A DNA stretch of 64,000 nucleotides, from assembly GCF_024347215.1 (NCBI RefSeq), contig NZ_AP025282.1, positions 2,852,001 through 2,916,000 on the forward strand, read 5' to 3'. Source of the DNA: Aliamphritea ceti. GTDB taxonomy: Bacteria > Pseudomonadota > Gammaproteobacteria > Pseudomonadales > Balneatricaceae. The notes under the pieces were generated by a model. It did no database searches. It was given only the letters and a program-made list of their open reading frames with translations, and was not told where the DNA came from. The translations under genes were made by a program, and so were the position numbers. Below are positions 16,067 through 24,026 of the stretch, one piece after another (the stretch's first letter is position 1; every line of letters starts with the position of its first letter).

Positions 16067-16882
16067 ATGAATTTCGATACGCTGCAAAATAATTTTTTCC
16101 GCCTTCGTAACAACCGCCTGTTTGAATGGTTTGTTGTCGGCATTATCATCTTCTCAGCGCTGGTAATTGGCGCCAAGACTTACGACATCCCACCCCAGCT
16201 GCTAATACTGACAAGCTGGATGGATACCGGCATTACATTCTTCTTCCTCATAGAGATAACAATACGTTTCCTTGGCGAACCGAATAAACGCAGCTTCTTC
16301 AAGAACCCCTGGAACCTCTTCGACACCCTGATTGTTGTAGTCAGCCTGATACCTATTCAAGACAGCGAAATGGCCCTGATCGGCCGCTTAATCCGTATCT
16401 TCCGGGTATTACGGATGGTATCGATTATTCCTGAGCTACGCTTATTGCTGAACTCACTGATCAAGGCGTTGCCACAACTTGGCTATGTCATTCTGCTGAT
16501 GTTTATCATCTTTTACATTTATGCGGCGGTTGGAGCATCTTTCTTTGCCCACATAAATGAAACCCTGTGGGGCGACATATCCATTGCCATGCTAACCCTC
16601 TTCCGGGTAATGACTTTTGAAGACTGGACAGATGTCATGTATGAAACCATGGCGGTGTACTCCTTTAGCTGGGCCTACTATCTGAGCTTTATCTTCTTAA
16701 CCACTTTTGCCTTCCTGAACATGGTTATTGGTATTGTTGTAAACGTCATGGAAGCCGAACACGCTGAAGTACGTAAAGAACAGGAACTTGCCGATGGCGT
16801 ACCAACCATTGAAGACCTGCATAAAGAAATTATCGAACTCAAAACCCTGATCAGAGAGCAGCATACGCACCGCGAAAACTAA
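16067..16882 (+). CDS. Voltage-gated cation channel (NaChBac-type), calcium-like filter
   Basis: A 271-aa six-transmembrane ion-transport protein of the bacterial voltage-gated channel family, functioning as a homotetramer in the inner membrane. S1-S3 occupy about 18-95. The S4 sensor has arginines every third residue (R107, R110, R113, R116). S5, the pore helix and S6 follow (about 137-228), and the cytoplasmic tail is a charged coiled coil (232-268). The selectivity filter is TFEDWTD (183-189). Classic sodium channels have TLESWSM; the engineered calcium-selective CavAb has TLDDWSD. Acidic residues at three filter positions therefore suggest calcium permeation, which is inference. A terminator follows immediately. 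Confidence 0.9.
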   Translation: MNFDTLQNNFFRLRNNRLFEWFVVGIIIFSALVIGAKTYDIPPQLLILTSWMDTGITFFFLIEITIRFLGEPNKRSFFKNPWNLFDTLIVVVSLIPIQDSEMALIGRLIRIFRVLRMVSIIPELRLLLNSLIKALPQLGYVILLMFIIFYIYAAVGASFFAHINETLWGDISIAMLTLFRVMTFEDWTDVMYETMAVYSFSWAYYLSFIFLTTFAFLNMVIGIVVNVMEAEHAEVRKEQELADGVPTIEDLHKEIIELKTLIREQHTHREN

Positions 16883-16906
16883 TCACGATGCACCCCGTTG
16901 CAGATA

Positions 16907-16936
16907 TAAAAAAAGCCTCATTATGAGGCTTTTTTT
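16907..16936. terminator. Bidirectional Rho-independent terminator
   Basis: AAAAAAGCCTCAT and ATGAGGCTTTTTTT form a stem with a very short loop centred at about 16921. A-tract and T-tract flanks allow termination of both the channel gene and the convergent solute-binding gene. Confidence 0.9.
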
Positions 16937-16952
16937 ATACATTAATTCAGCA

Positions 16953-17732
16953 TTACGGGCGCATGGTTTTGCCCTGAGAGCTGATCTTCACCAGATCAGA
17001 GAAACCGGCGCCTGTGTGCTGCTGATAGATATCATCAAGACTACCATCCGCATGCATGGCACCGACAGCGGCATCCAGACGACGCATCTTATCCCGCTGA
17101 CCTACGTTAAAAGATGGATACATAGGCTGAGTACTGAATACCGGCAGCATAGGCTTAAGATCCAGACTGTGATCACGGATTGCCTGCTGCATAACCACGA
17201 CATCAGCAAACACCAGATCCAGACGATCTTTCATAATCATCTTCCCAGCCACTTCTTCACTGGGCACCCATTCAATAACAGGAAAACCAGCATTCAGAAT
17301 TTTGGTGGAATACTGGAAGCCCTGCATCAGCGCCAGACGCTTATCGACCAGCTTACCAACATACTCGTAAGGCCCATAATCGTCCCCGTTACGTAACCAG
17401 AACGCCTGCACATACAAAGCATTGGGGTGGTCACCATGGATCAGACCGGGACGCTCAACCGCATCCAGAGCAAAATCATATTCGCCCCGCTGCACCATTA
17501 CGATACAACGTTGCCAGGGTAAATTACGGAAGCTGATATCGAATCCGGCCCGTTCTGCTGCAGCCTGCATTACATCGACGGTAATACCGCCAGGCTGACC
17601 ATCAATCATCCGTGTATAAGGTGGCCACTCAACAAAGCAAGCTCTCAGCTTCTCTGCTGCAGAGACTTGCGTGGCACTAAACAGAACAACGACCAGAACT
17701 GCACGAATCAGACAGTCGAAAAGTGTGCGCAT
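16953..17732 (-). CDS. Periplasmic solute-binding protein (family 3-like)
   Basis: A 259-aa exported protein. The signal peptide is residues 1 to about 25 (basic start, hydrophobic core VLVVVLFSA, cleavage near VSA). The mature part begins EKLRACFVEWPPYTR, typical of SBP_bac_3 domains. No permease or ATPase genes are adjacent, so it may be an orphan binding protein feeding a sensor or a distant transporter. The start at ATG 17732 has AAAGGAAA upstream; the longer frame to 17810 adds a non-signal leader and was rejected. Ligand unknown. Confidence 0.85.
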   Translation of the reverse strand: MRTLFDCLIRAVLVVVLFSATQVSAAEKLRACFVEWPPYTRMIDGQPGGITVDVMQAAAERAGFDISFRNLPWQRCIVMVQRGEYDFALDAVERPGLIHGDHPNALYVQAFWLRNGDDYGPYEYVGKLVDKRLALMQGFQYSTKILNAGFPVIEWVPSEEVAGKMIMKDRLDLVFADVVVMQQAIRDHSLDLKPMLPVFSTQPMYPSFNVGQRDKMRRLDAAVGAMHADGSLDDIYQQHTGAGFSDLVKISSQGKTMRP

Positions 17733-17902
17733 ATAACGTTTCCTTTTGGCTATCAGAGTGAATCTGTCACTGTTTCGCCCAGTATATAGCAGCCACCGTA
17801 CCCCTGACATACTGTATTTATATACGACTGCCCAGATCGGGGTGAATGGAATATCTTAAGTCGTTTTGTGACACATAACTTGCCCATACAAAGCCGCACA
17901 CC

Positions 17903-17926
17903 TATACTGTATATATTTACAGTATA
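17903..17926 (+). promoter_or_regulatory. LexA (SOS) box of umuDC
   Basis: TACTGT-N8-ACAGTA at 17905-17924, extended to a palindrome with 9-bp arms (TATACTGTA and TACAGTATA). It matches the gammaproteobacterial LexA consensus CTGT-N8-ACAG and lies 14 bp before the umuD ATG, overlapping the promoter. Confidence 0.95.
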
Positions 17927-17940
17927 AATATATTACACTC

Positions 17941-18375
17941 ATGAAATGCCAATTTATTGCCCGCTATCAGATGCCTTCAAATACCACTGTTTGCATTCCA
18001 CTGTTTGGCGAAACAGTTCCTGCAGGTTTTCCTTCACCGGCACAGGACTATGTAGAACGTAGCCTGGACCTGAATGAGCTTTGTATTCAGCATCCTGCAG
18101 CGACCTACTTTGTTCGTGCTCAGGGCGATTCCATGCAAGGCGCGGGCATTTTTGACGGCGATATTCTGGTCGTAGACCGTTCACTCAAAGCCCGCCATGA
18201 AGACATTGTCATCGCCTGTCTGGACAACGAATTCACCGTTAAGCAACTGCAAACTCGCCCCCGCATGCGCTTAGCCCCAATGAACCGACAGTTTCCCGTC
18301 ATCGAGATACAAGAAGAATCAACACTGGAGATTTTCGGCGTCGTCAGCACTGTTATTCATCAGTTGCGCAGGTAA
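17941..18375 (+). CDS. umuD: UmuD-type translesion polymerase subunit (S24 peptidase)
   Basis: A 144-aa UmuD homologue. RecA-stimulated self-cleavage converts it to UmuD', the partner of UmuC in DNA polymerase V. The cleavage site A28-G29 is visible in VPAGFPSP, the nucleophile S64 in QGDSMQGAG and the general-base K101 in FTVKQLQ. It lies under a LexA box and 5 bp before umuC, a standard SOS operon. There is no sign of a mobile element around the pair. Confidence 0.95.
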   Translation: MKCQFIARYQMPSNTTVCIPLFGETVPAGFPSPAQDYVERSLDLNELCIQHPAATYFVRAQGDSMQGAGIFDGDILVVDRSLKARHEDIVIACLDNEFTVKQLQTRPRMRLAPMNRQFPVIEIQEESTLEIFGVVSTVIHQLRR

Positions 18376-18380
18376 CAACT

Positions 18381-19655
18381 ATGTCGACACCCTGCTTTGC
18401 CCTGGTGGACTGTAATAACTTCTATGCCAGCTGTGAACGCCTGTTCCGCCCGGACCTGCGCAACAGACCAATAGTTGTACTCTCCAATAACGATGGCTGT
18501 ATTGTTGCCCGTAGCTCTGAAGCTAAAGCACTGGGAATTACAATGGCAGTACCTTTATTTCAGGTACAGGAAATCCTTGACCGGGAACAGGTCACTGTTT
18601 TTTCATCCAACTACGCACTTTATGGCGACATCTCTGCCCGCGTCATGAGCCTGCTGGAACAACTGGCACCGGCCACAGAAGTGTATTCAATTGATGAAGC
18701 CTTTCTGGATTTTACCGGCATTAAAGCCAACCAGTCACTCGACGCACTGGGCAGCCAAATTAAACAACAGATAGCCGACTGGGTAGGTATTCCGGTATGT
18801 GTAGGTATAGCCCCGACCAAGACACTCGCCAAGCTGGCTAATCATGCCGCCAAAGCATATCCAAAAACCAATGGCGTTGTTGATCTCACAGACCCGGCCC
18901 GGCAACAGCGATTATTGCGCCTGCTACCGGCAGACGAAGTATGGGGCGTTGGTCGTCGAACTTACAGACGTTTGCAAACACTCAATATTCATACAGCCTG
19001 GCAGCTGGCATGCTGCAACACCGCGTGGATACGCAAAGAATTTTCCGTCACTCTGGAACGCACAGTCCGGGAGCTTCAGGGACAAAGCTGCTTTGATCTG
19101 GAAGACCAGCCACCACCACGGCAACAGATTCTCTGCAGCCGTAGCTTCGCAAAGCGCATAACAGAATATTCACCCATGCATGCAGCCATTTGTCAGTACA
19201 CAGCCAGAGCAGCAGAAAAACTACGCGAACAGGATGCTACAGCGCGGCTAATCAGCATTTTCATCCGCACCAGCCCGCACAGCCATAACAGCGAGTATTA
19301 CAGCCCCTCTGCCAGTCACCGCTTAAGCGTTCCCAGCAATGACACCCGCATACTGGTTGCAGCTGCCATCAAATTACTGAATAACATCTGGCAGGAAGGC
19401 CACAGATTTATTAAGGCAGGCATCATTCTCACCGACCTGTACACCGCTGGAAGTTTTCAACCAACCCTGTTTGACCAACCTGACCGGCGCAACAGTAAAG
19501 CACTCATGGAAACGCTGGACAGAATCAACCACTCGGGACTTGGCAAGATATGCTTTGCCGGCGAGCAACTTAGCCAGGGCTGGCAGATGCAACGCAATAA
19601 ATTATCACCAGCCTACACCACTAGATGGCATGAATTACCCATTGTAAAAGCTTAG
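18381..19655 (+). CDS. umuC: DNA polymerase V catalytic subunit UmuC
   Basis: A 424-aa Y-family DNA polymerase, full length, that copies damaged templates together with UmuD'. The palm carries FALVDCNNFYASCERLF (first catalytic Asp) and VYSIDEAFLDF (the SIDE Asp-Glu pair); a helix-hairpin-helix thumb and little finger follow. The UmuC-specific C-terminal region (AGIILTDL to the end) is present. It lies directly downstream of umuD and is controlled by the same LexA box. Confidence 0.96.
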   Translation: MSTPCFALVDCNNFYASCERLFRPDLRNRPIVVLSNNDGCIVARSSEAKALGITMAVPLFQVQEILDREQVTVFSSNYALYGDISARVMSLLEQLAPATEVYSIDEAFLDFTGIKANQSLDALGSQIKQQIADWVGIPVCVGIAPTKTLAKLANHAAKAYPKTNGVVDLTDPARQQRLLRLLPADEVWGVGRRTYRRLQTLNIHTAWQLACCNTAWIRKEFSVTLERTVRELQGQSCFDLEDQPPPRQQILCSRSFAKRITEYSPMHAAICQYTARAAEKLREQDATARLISIFIRTSPHSHNSEYYSPSASHRLSVPSNDTRILVAAAIKLLNNIWQEGHRFIKAGIILTDLYTAGSFQPTLFDQPDRRNSKALMETLDRINHSGLGKICFAGEQLSQGWQMQRNKLSPAYTTRWHELPIVKA

Positions 19656-19717
19656 AATTACACTCTCTAAATTCCAGACATAAACTTAAACACCTACATT
19701 TAAAAATCTATATAAGC

Positions 19718-19740
19718 CTTTGATATTTAAAATATCAAAG
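19718..19740. repeat. Palindrome spanning the GST stop codon
   Basis: Arms CTTTGATATTT and AAATATCAAAG (11 bp each) around one central base. It lies between convergent umuC and the GST gene and includes the GST stop codon. No T-tract follows on either strand, so a terminator role is only possible. Confidence 0.5.
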
Positions 19741-20377
19741 ATGAATCACTTTCCTGCCACGTAGCGAATTTAGGCATTACTTGCTTAAACAGATCAGACT
19801 CACAGAACCCCTTCACCCAGGCCTGCAAATGTGGGTAATCATTAGTGTAAAACCAATCTCTGTCGACATGAGCAAACTGTCGCACGAAAGGCACAATTGC
19901 CATATCCGCCAGACTCATTCGCGGCAATACCAGATACCCCTGATTAGCTGCTAAACGCGCCTCAAGCTTCGCTAAACTCACCATACATTCATCACGATAA
20001 TAGCTTTGCGGACGCTCAGGATGACGGTCAAAATACTTGTAACGATCCAGATGCTGCTTGAAAACAAAATCATTCTCCTGAATCAATCCCTGAATATCCC
20101 ACTGCAGCTCGGGCTCTGAATTAAGCAGCCAATCCTGCGGATCATTCTGCCGTAATGCCCAGCGCATAATATCGAAGCTTTCCTCCAATACCCGACCATC
20201 TGGCAACACCAGCACCGGAACTGTTCCCTTCGGAGACACATCCAACATTGCCTGTGGCTTGTTTCTGAGCACAATTTCACGCAACTCAACCTGTGTCTGA
20301 CTATACGCCAGTGCCAGACGGGCACGCATCGCATAAGGGCAACGACGAAAAGAATATAAAACAGGAAAGTCAGCCAT
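19727..20377 (-). CDS. Glutathione S-transferase family protein
   Basis: A 216-aa GST with an N-terminal thioredoxin-like domain (VLYSFRRCPYAMRARLAL, with a CPYA active-site-like motif and KGTVPVLVLPDGRVLEES, the cis-proline and Glu-Ser glutathione-binding segment). An all-helical C-terminal domain follows. The cysteine in CPYA points to the glutaredoxin-2-like or omega-like thiol-transferase branch rather than a Ser/Tyr-type GST. Substrate unknown. It converges with umuC. Confidence 0.88.
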   Translation of the reverse strand: MADFPVLYSFRRCPYAMRARLALAYSQTQVELREIVLRNKPQAMLDVSPKGTVPVLVLPDGRVLEESFDIMRWALRQNDPQDWLLNSEPELQWDIQGLIQENDFVFKQHLDRYKYFDRHPERPQSYYRDECMVSLAKLEARLAANQGYLVLPRMSLADMAIVPFVRQFAHVDRDWFYTNDYPHLQAWVKGFCESDLFKQVMPKFATWQESDSSLIF

Positions 20378-20500
20378 ATATCTCTACTTAAGGGTCAAAG
20401 AATCAAAAACCGCCAGTATACTCTGTTCTGCTGCGGTGCTTAACCGAACAGCGCTATGCTATGATCCCGCCGACAAGAATTAACCGTACAAGAGCACCCC

Positions 20501-21586
20501 GTGGAATTACTCAATATACAGTGTTTGGGCAAATCATTACGCTTAGAAGGCTCTATGGCCGGCTGGCAAATCCTTTACTGGGATAATACTCCTGTATCCC
20601 GTATTGATGCTGATGCGGACTACAACGGCGCATCAGAGCACAGCTTTGAGTTACAGGCAGGCGAACAGGTTATTAACTGCCGGCTGGCAATTCAGCTGAA
20701 CTGGCAACCTTTCAAATTGCAGCACCGGTTGTTTATAGACGACCAGGCAATAAGCGACGGCAACCGCGACAGTAAAGATATCGAGCGACAAGAACCCGTG
20801 CAGGCACCAGAACCCGCTAAAAAACCTTTCAGCATTGTAGGTTTGGCAGCACTGGGCCTGAAGCTATTCAAAAGCGCTAAGCTCATCAAGGTCATACTTG
20901 CCGGTGCCAGTCTGGCTGCTTACTCATGGTTCTTCTCAATACAGTTTGCACTGGCTCTTATTGCCTGCCTGGTAATACACGAGTACGGGCATATCCGAGC
21001 GATGAAACACTTTGGCATGCAAACTAAAGGCATTTATCTGATTCCTTTTCTCGGTGGCCTGGCGCTTAGTGATGAGAAAATTAATACTCGCTGGCAAGAT
21101 GTGGTGATTTCACTGATGGGCCCGGTATTTGGTTTACTTATGTCGGTACTCTGCCTGTTTGCTTACTGGATAACAGGTGAAGCTTTTTTTGCCGGTTTAA
21201 GCGCCTTTAATGCACTGCTAAATCTGTTTAACCTGCTACCGATTTTACCTCTGGATGGCGGGCATGTATTAAAAAGCATCGCCTTCTCAATGAACTCTCT
21301 GGTGGGCTTATTATTATGTGCTGGAGCTGCAGGCGCGGGCATTTTCGTCAGCTACTACCTGGGACTGGCCCTGCTGGGCTTTCTGCTGATCATCGGCTGC
21401 CTTGAAATAGGTTTCGAATGGCGCAGCCGCTATATGACACACTTATTGCCACTGGATCGGTACGGACAGATTTTTTCAACCCTATGGTATTTGGCCACCG
21501 TAAGCGGCCTGATTGCAATCATCTGGTACTTTGCCGGCAGCGGTGATGCTCTGCTAGGTTTGCCGTTACAGGTATTACGCAGCTAG
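20501..21586 (+). CDS. M50-family membrane metalloprotease
   Basis: A 361-aa integral-membrane zinc protease of the site-2-protease class. Residues 1 to about 105 are a soluble beta-rich domain, and 110-345 hold several membrane helices. The zinc motif H160-E-Y-G-H164 lies in one helix, and the third ligand is D252 in LPILPLDGGHV. These are the essential S2P residues, so the enzyme should be active. The start is GTG at 20501, with no strong Shine-Dalgarno. No PDZ domain is visible, unlike RseP. Its substrate is unknown. A GC-rich hairpin follows the stop. Confidence 0.88.
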   Translation: MELLNIQCLGKSLRLEGSMAGWQILYWDNTPVSRIDADADYNGASEHSFELQAGEQVINCRLAIQLNWQPFKLQHRLFIDDQAISDGNRDSKDIERQEPVQAPEPAKKPFSIVGLAALGLKLFKSAKLIKVILAGASLAAYSWFFSIQFALALIACLVIHEYGHIRAMKHFGMQTKGIYLIPFLGGLALSDEKINTRWQDVVISLMGPVFGLLMSVLCLFAYWITGEAFFAGLSAFNALLNLFNLLPILPLDGGHVLKSIAFSMNSLVGLLLCAGAAGAGIFVSYYLGLALLGFLLIIGCLEIGFEWRSRYMTHLLPLDRYGQIFSTLWYLATVSGLIAIIWYFAGSGDALLGLPLQVLRS

Positions 21587-21598
21587 AATACAGATATC

Positions 21599-21620
21599 GC
21601 GGGCGAACAACGCCCGCTTT
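21599..21620 (+). terminator. Hairpin after the M50 protease gene
   Basis: GCGGGCG (21599-21605), loop AACAA, CGCCCGC (21611-21617), then TTT. The stem is strong but the T-tract is short, so this may be partial termination before the small gene at 21634. Confidence 0.6.
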
Positions 21621-21633
21621 ATGAGAAGAAAAC

Positions 21634-21810
21634 ATGAGCGATAAAGTCGTAGATTTCAATAGTAAACGGGACGAAGCCCGCCACAAGCGCAAAGAACAGC
21701 GCATGGACAATATGAAAGACCGCTTTGAAAAGGCCATGCCAACAGAAGAAACAGACCCAAAGAAAAAGCTGCTGAATATTTTTAAAAAGAAAAAGCCGAA
21801 AAAGCGCTAA
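21634..21810 (+). CDS. Small highly basic protein, 58 aa
   Basis: A short frame running ATG (21634) to TAA (21810), preceded by GAGAAGAAA. The product starts MSDKVVDFNSKRDEARHKRK, is almost entirely charged and helical, and ends in a lysine-rich tail (KKKKPKKR). No membrane segment or recognised domain was found. It lies 47 bp after the M50 protease gene, on the same strand. The charged composition, clear ribosome site and absence of overlap support coding. The function is unknown. Confidence 0.65.
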   Translation: MSDKVVDFNSKRDEARHKRKEQRMDNMKDRFEKAMPTEETDPKKKLLNIFKKKKPKKR

Positions 21811-21941
21811 CGGGATAGAAAATCAGCACGCACTTTATACCCGGTACGTGACCAAGCAGCCACATGACACCACTTATTCAACTACAGCAAGCAACTACTC
21901 AATTCAGCAACTCCTGCCGTAACAAACTTAACTGGCCGCAT

Positions 21942-22403
21942 TTAGTAGATACCGGCATCTAAACCCGCAGCAAGCGTCATACCCAGCTCTTCACATTGCT
22001 CAACAAAACTGTCTTGCCATTCCCCCCTGCACAATAAAGGCTCCTGCGCCCAGTTCCAGCGAAGACCCGTACAGATAGTTTCAACTGCCCTTCGGGTACC
22101 TGTACCGTCATGCCCGGCACGAATATACATTGCACAAGGCAATGCCTGAGTCTTTTCAAGGCAAGGATAATAAATACGATCAAAGAAATCTTTCAACGCC
22201 CCACTCATATAACCCAGATTTTCTGTTGTACCTAGTATAATGGCATCACATGCCAAAACATCGTCAGCAACAGCCTCGAGTGGTGGCACCCAGCGACAAT
22301 TAACGCCATCAATATCCGGATGTCGGGCACCTTTCAGTGCAGCCTCTACCATTCGCCGGGTATTTTCCGAAGGCGCATGTGCAACGATAAGCAGATTCTT
22401 CAT
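21942..22403 (-). CDS. Flavodoxin-fold NAD(P)H-dependent reductase-like protein
   Basis: A 153-aa flavodoxin-like protein. The phosphate-binding loop region is LLIVAHAPSENTRRMVEAAL, then AIILGTTENLGYMSGALKDF, the typical FMN-contact loop of the NADPH-dependent FMN reductase and flavodoxin families. A later YIRAGHDGTG completes the FMN pocket. The start at ATG 22403 is preceded by AGGA 7 nt away, giving the usual length. Electron acceptor unknown. Confidence 0.82.
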   Translation of the reverse strand: MKNLLIVAHAPSENTRRMVEAALKGARHPDIDGVNCRWVPPLEAVADDVLACDAIILGTTENLGYMSGALKDFFDRIYYPCLEKTQALPCAMYIRAGHDGTGTRRAVETICTGLRWNWAQEPLLCRGEWQDSFVEQCEELGMTLAAGLDAGIY

Positions 22404-22764
22404 AACAGCTTCCTGAATCAAATACCTCTGCAGCTTACCATAGCCCTATAACTCCGTCCTGTCAGGCAGCGACTTACAAACCTAAAAAAATCAGCAGGTT
22501 AAATGATAGCCTTGCAGCTTGCTTAGTAATACTTTCTGCAGCGTTTGTTGTTTTTCCGACCAGTATTTCTGATTAGTTTTACAACAAAGCAAGACTGCAG
22601 ACAGATTCCTGCGCCCTCCAACCTGATTACCTGCAAGACGTGCATTGCTGCAGCTCACTGCAATTTTTAAAATTAAAATACATTAAAAGATAACGGTATA
22701 AACTATTTTCCAATCACGACCCATAAGCCGCAACAGACAAACCATCTCACCAAATAATCCACAC
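22404..22764. other. Non-coding gap with a long imperfect hairpin
   Basis: No gene was found here. The most notable element is an imperfect hairpin: left arm CTGCAGCGTTTGTTGT (22536-22551) and right arm ACAACAAAGCAAGACTGCAG (22581-22600), with 8-bp and 6-bp helices separated by an internal loop. The rest is AT-rich and presumably contains the promoter of the minus-strand reductase gene. Confidence 0.5.
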
Positions 22765-22794
22765 AAAAAAGGCAGCCAATTGGCTGCCTTTTAA
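22764..22794. terminator. Terminator downstream of azoR
   Basis: The perfect palindrome GGCAGCCAATTGGCTGCC (22771-22788) is flanked by AAAAAA on the left and TTTT on the right. On the minus strand it ends with six T, as expected for the end of azoR. Confidence 0.9.
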
Positions 22795-22806
22795 TACATA
22801 AAATTT

Positions 22807-23427
22807 TTACAACAACTCAAGATTATCAATAAGCCCCAATGCAGTATCTGTCCCTTCTGTTCCACTCTTAATATCTTCTGCGGCGATAAAAGTAACATCT
22901 GCCAGACCGATGAAGCCTAAAACTGTTTGCAGATAAGTTGATTCGTGGTTCAGCTCAGCATAAGGGCTACGACTTGAATAATTACCGCCCCGGCTACTCA
23001 ACACATAAACCTTTTTGTTTTTTAATAAACCAATAGGTCCAGTCTCAGGCGTATACTGAAAAGTCCGTCCAACACGGGCAATCTGATCAAGGTAAGTCTT
23101 CAAACCGGAAGCGATAGTAAAATTATGCATCGGAGAACCGATAACAATTACATCTGCCGCTTCCAGCTCTGCAATCAACTGATCAGACAACAGGGTTTTC
23201 TGCAGCTGCTCAATAGTTAGCTGATCGGCAGGCGTATAAAATGCACCTATAGTTTCAGCATCCAGATGAGCCGGAGGCTGCTGCCCCACATCGCGAAAAG
23301 TAACTTCCACCTGTTGGCCAGACGCTCCCTGCACAGTCTGAAAACGTTGCACAAAGGCAGCACTTAAACGGCGACTGACTGAACCTTCCAAAGACGGGCT
23401 GGAATCAATGACTAGTAAACGGGACAT
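22807..23427 (-). CDS. azoR: FMN-dependent NADH-azoreductase family protein
   Basis: A 206-aa flavodoxin-like quinone/azo reductase. It shows the family start SRLLVIDSSPSLEGSVSRRL, the FMN-binding loop IGSPMHNFTIASGLKTYLDQ and VYVLSSRGGNYS. AzoR-type enzymes reduce quinones and azo compounds with NADH and are often induced by electrophile stress. The start ATG at 23427 has GGAGAG 5 nt upstream. It is followed by a strong terminator; upstream lies a VOC gene on the same strand with a 108-bp gap. Confidence 0.9.
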   Translation of the reverse strand: MSRLLVIDSSPSLEGSVSRRLSAAFVQRFQTVQGASGQQVEVTFRDVGQQPPAHLDAETIGAFYTPADQLTIEQLQKTLLSDQLIAELEAADVIVIGSPMHNFTIASGLKTYLDQIARVGRTFQYTPETGPIGLLKNKKVYVLSSRGGNYSSRSPYAELNHESTYLQTVLGFIGLADVTFIAAEDIKSGTEGTDTALGLIDNLELL

Positions 23428-23535
23428 TAACACTCTCCTAGAAACAAATACGTTGCGTTGGAGAGCATTATCGATTACATAAAAGCGAATTAAAATCGCA
23501 TAAAACAGTCAAATTAGTTCGATTTATTAGAACCT

Positions 23536-23919
23536 TTATTGATCTGACCAGACAGCAAACTCATTGCCACAAGGCTCTTTAAAATGAAACCTACGACCTC
23601 CGGGAAACTCAAACGCAGGTTTACATATTACCCCACCAGCCTTCTCAACCAATATTTGAGTTTGCTCCAGCTGCTGACTGTAAAATACCACCAGCGCAGC
23701 CCCTGAGTTCGCATCAGAAGCAGCATCAGCACGATAGAAGCCTCCTTCAACACTGCCCGTCCCAGGCTCTTTAAACGCACAGTAATCCGGACCGTAGTCT
23801 AAAAACTCCCAATCAAACACCTGACTAAAGAATGCTTTAGTTAACTCAAGATCCCGTGCCGCAAACTCAAGATAATTGATGCTGCCATGTCGCGGTATCG
23901 ATGAAGTGTCATTACTCAT
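23536..23919 (-). CDS. VOC (glyoxalase/bleomycin-resistance) family protein
   Basis: A 127-aa vicinal-oxygen-chelate protein with paired beta-alpha-beta-beta-beta modules. It has HGSINYLEFAARDLELTKAF at the start and the acidic end RRFHFKEPCGNEFAVW, where the Glu is a usual metal ligand. The substrate cannot be told. The start at ATG 23919 follows a very strong GGGAGG. It is divergent from the SDR gene. Confidence 0.87.
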   Translation of the reverse strand: MSNDTSSIPRHGSINYLEFAARDLELTKAFFSQVFDWEFLDYGPDYCAFKEPGTGSVEGGFYRADAASDANSGAALVVFYSQQLEQTQILVEKAGGVICKPAFEFPGGRRFHFKEPCGNEFAVWSDQ

Positions 23920-24026
23920 ACTACCTCCCTGGTAATAGCTATTTTGAATCACTCAGATTTCAGACTAGCAAAACAATTCGGGACGGTATACGGTGCTCGC
24001 AGCTCTTTCATTTGCTACGGGAAGTT

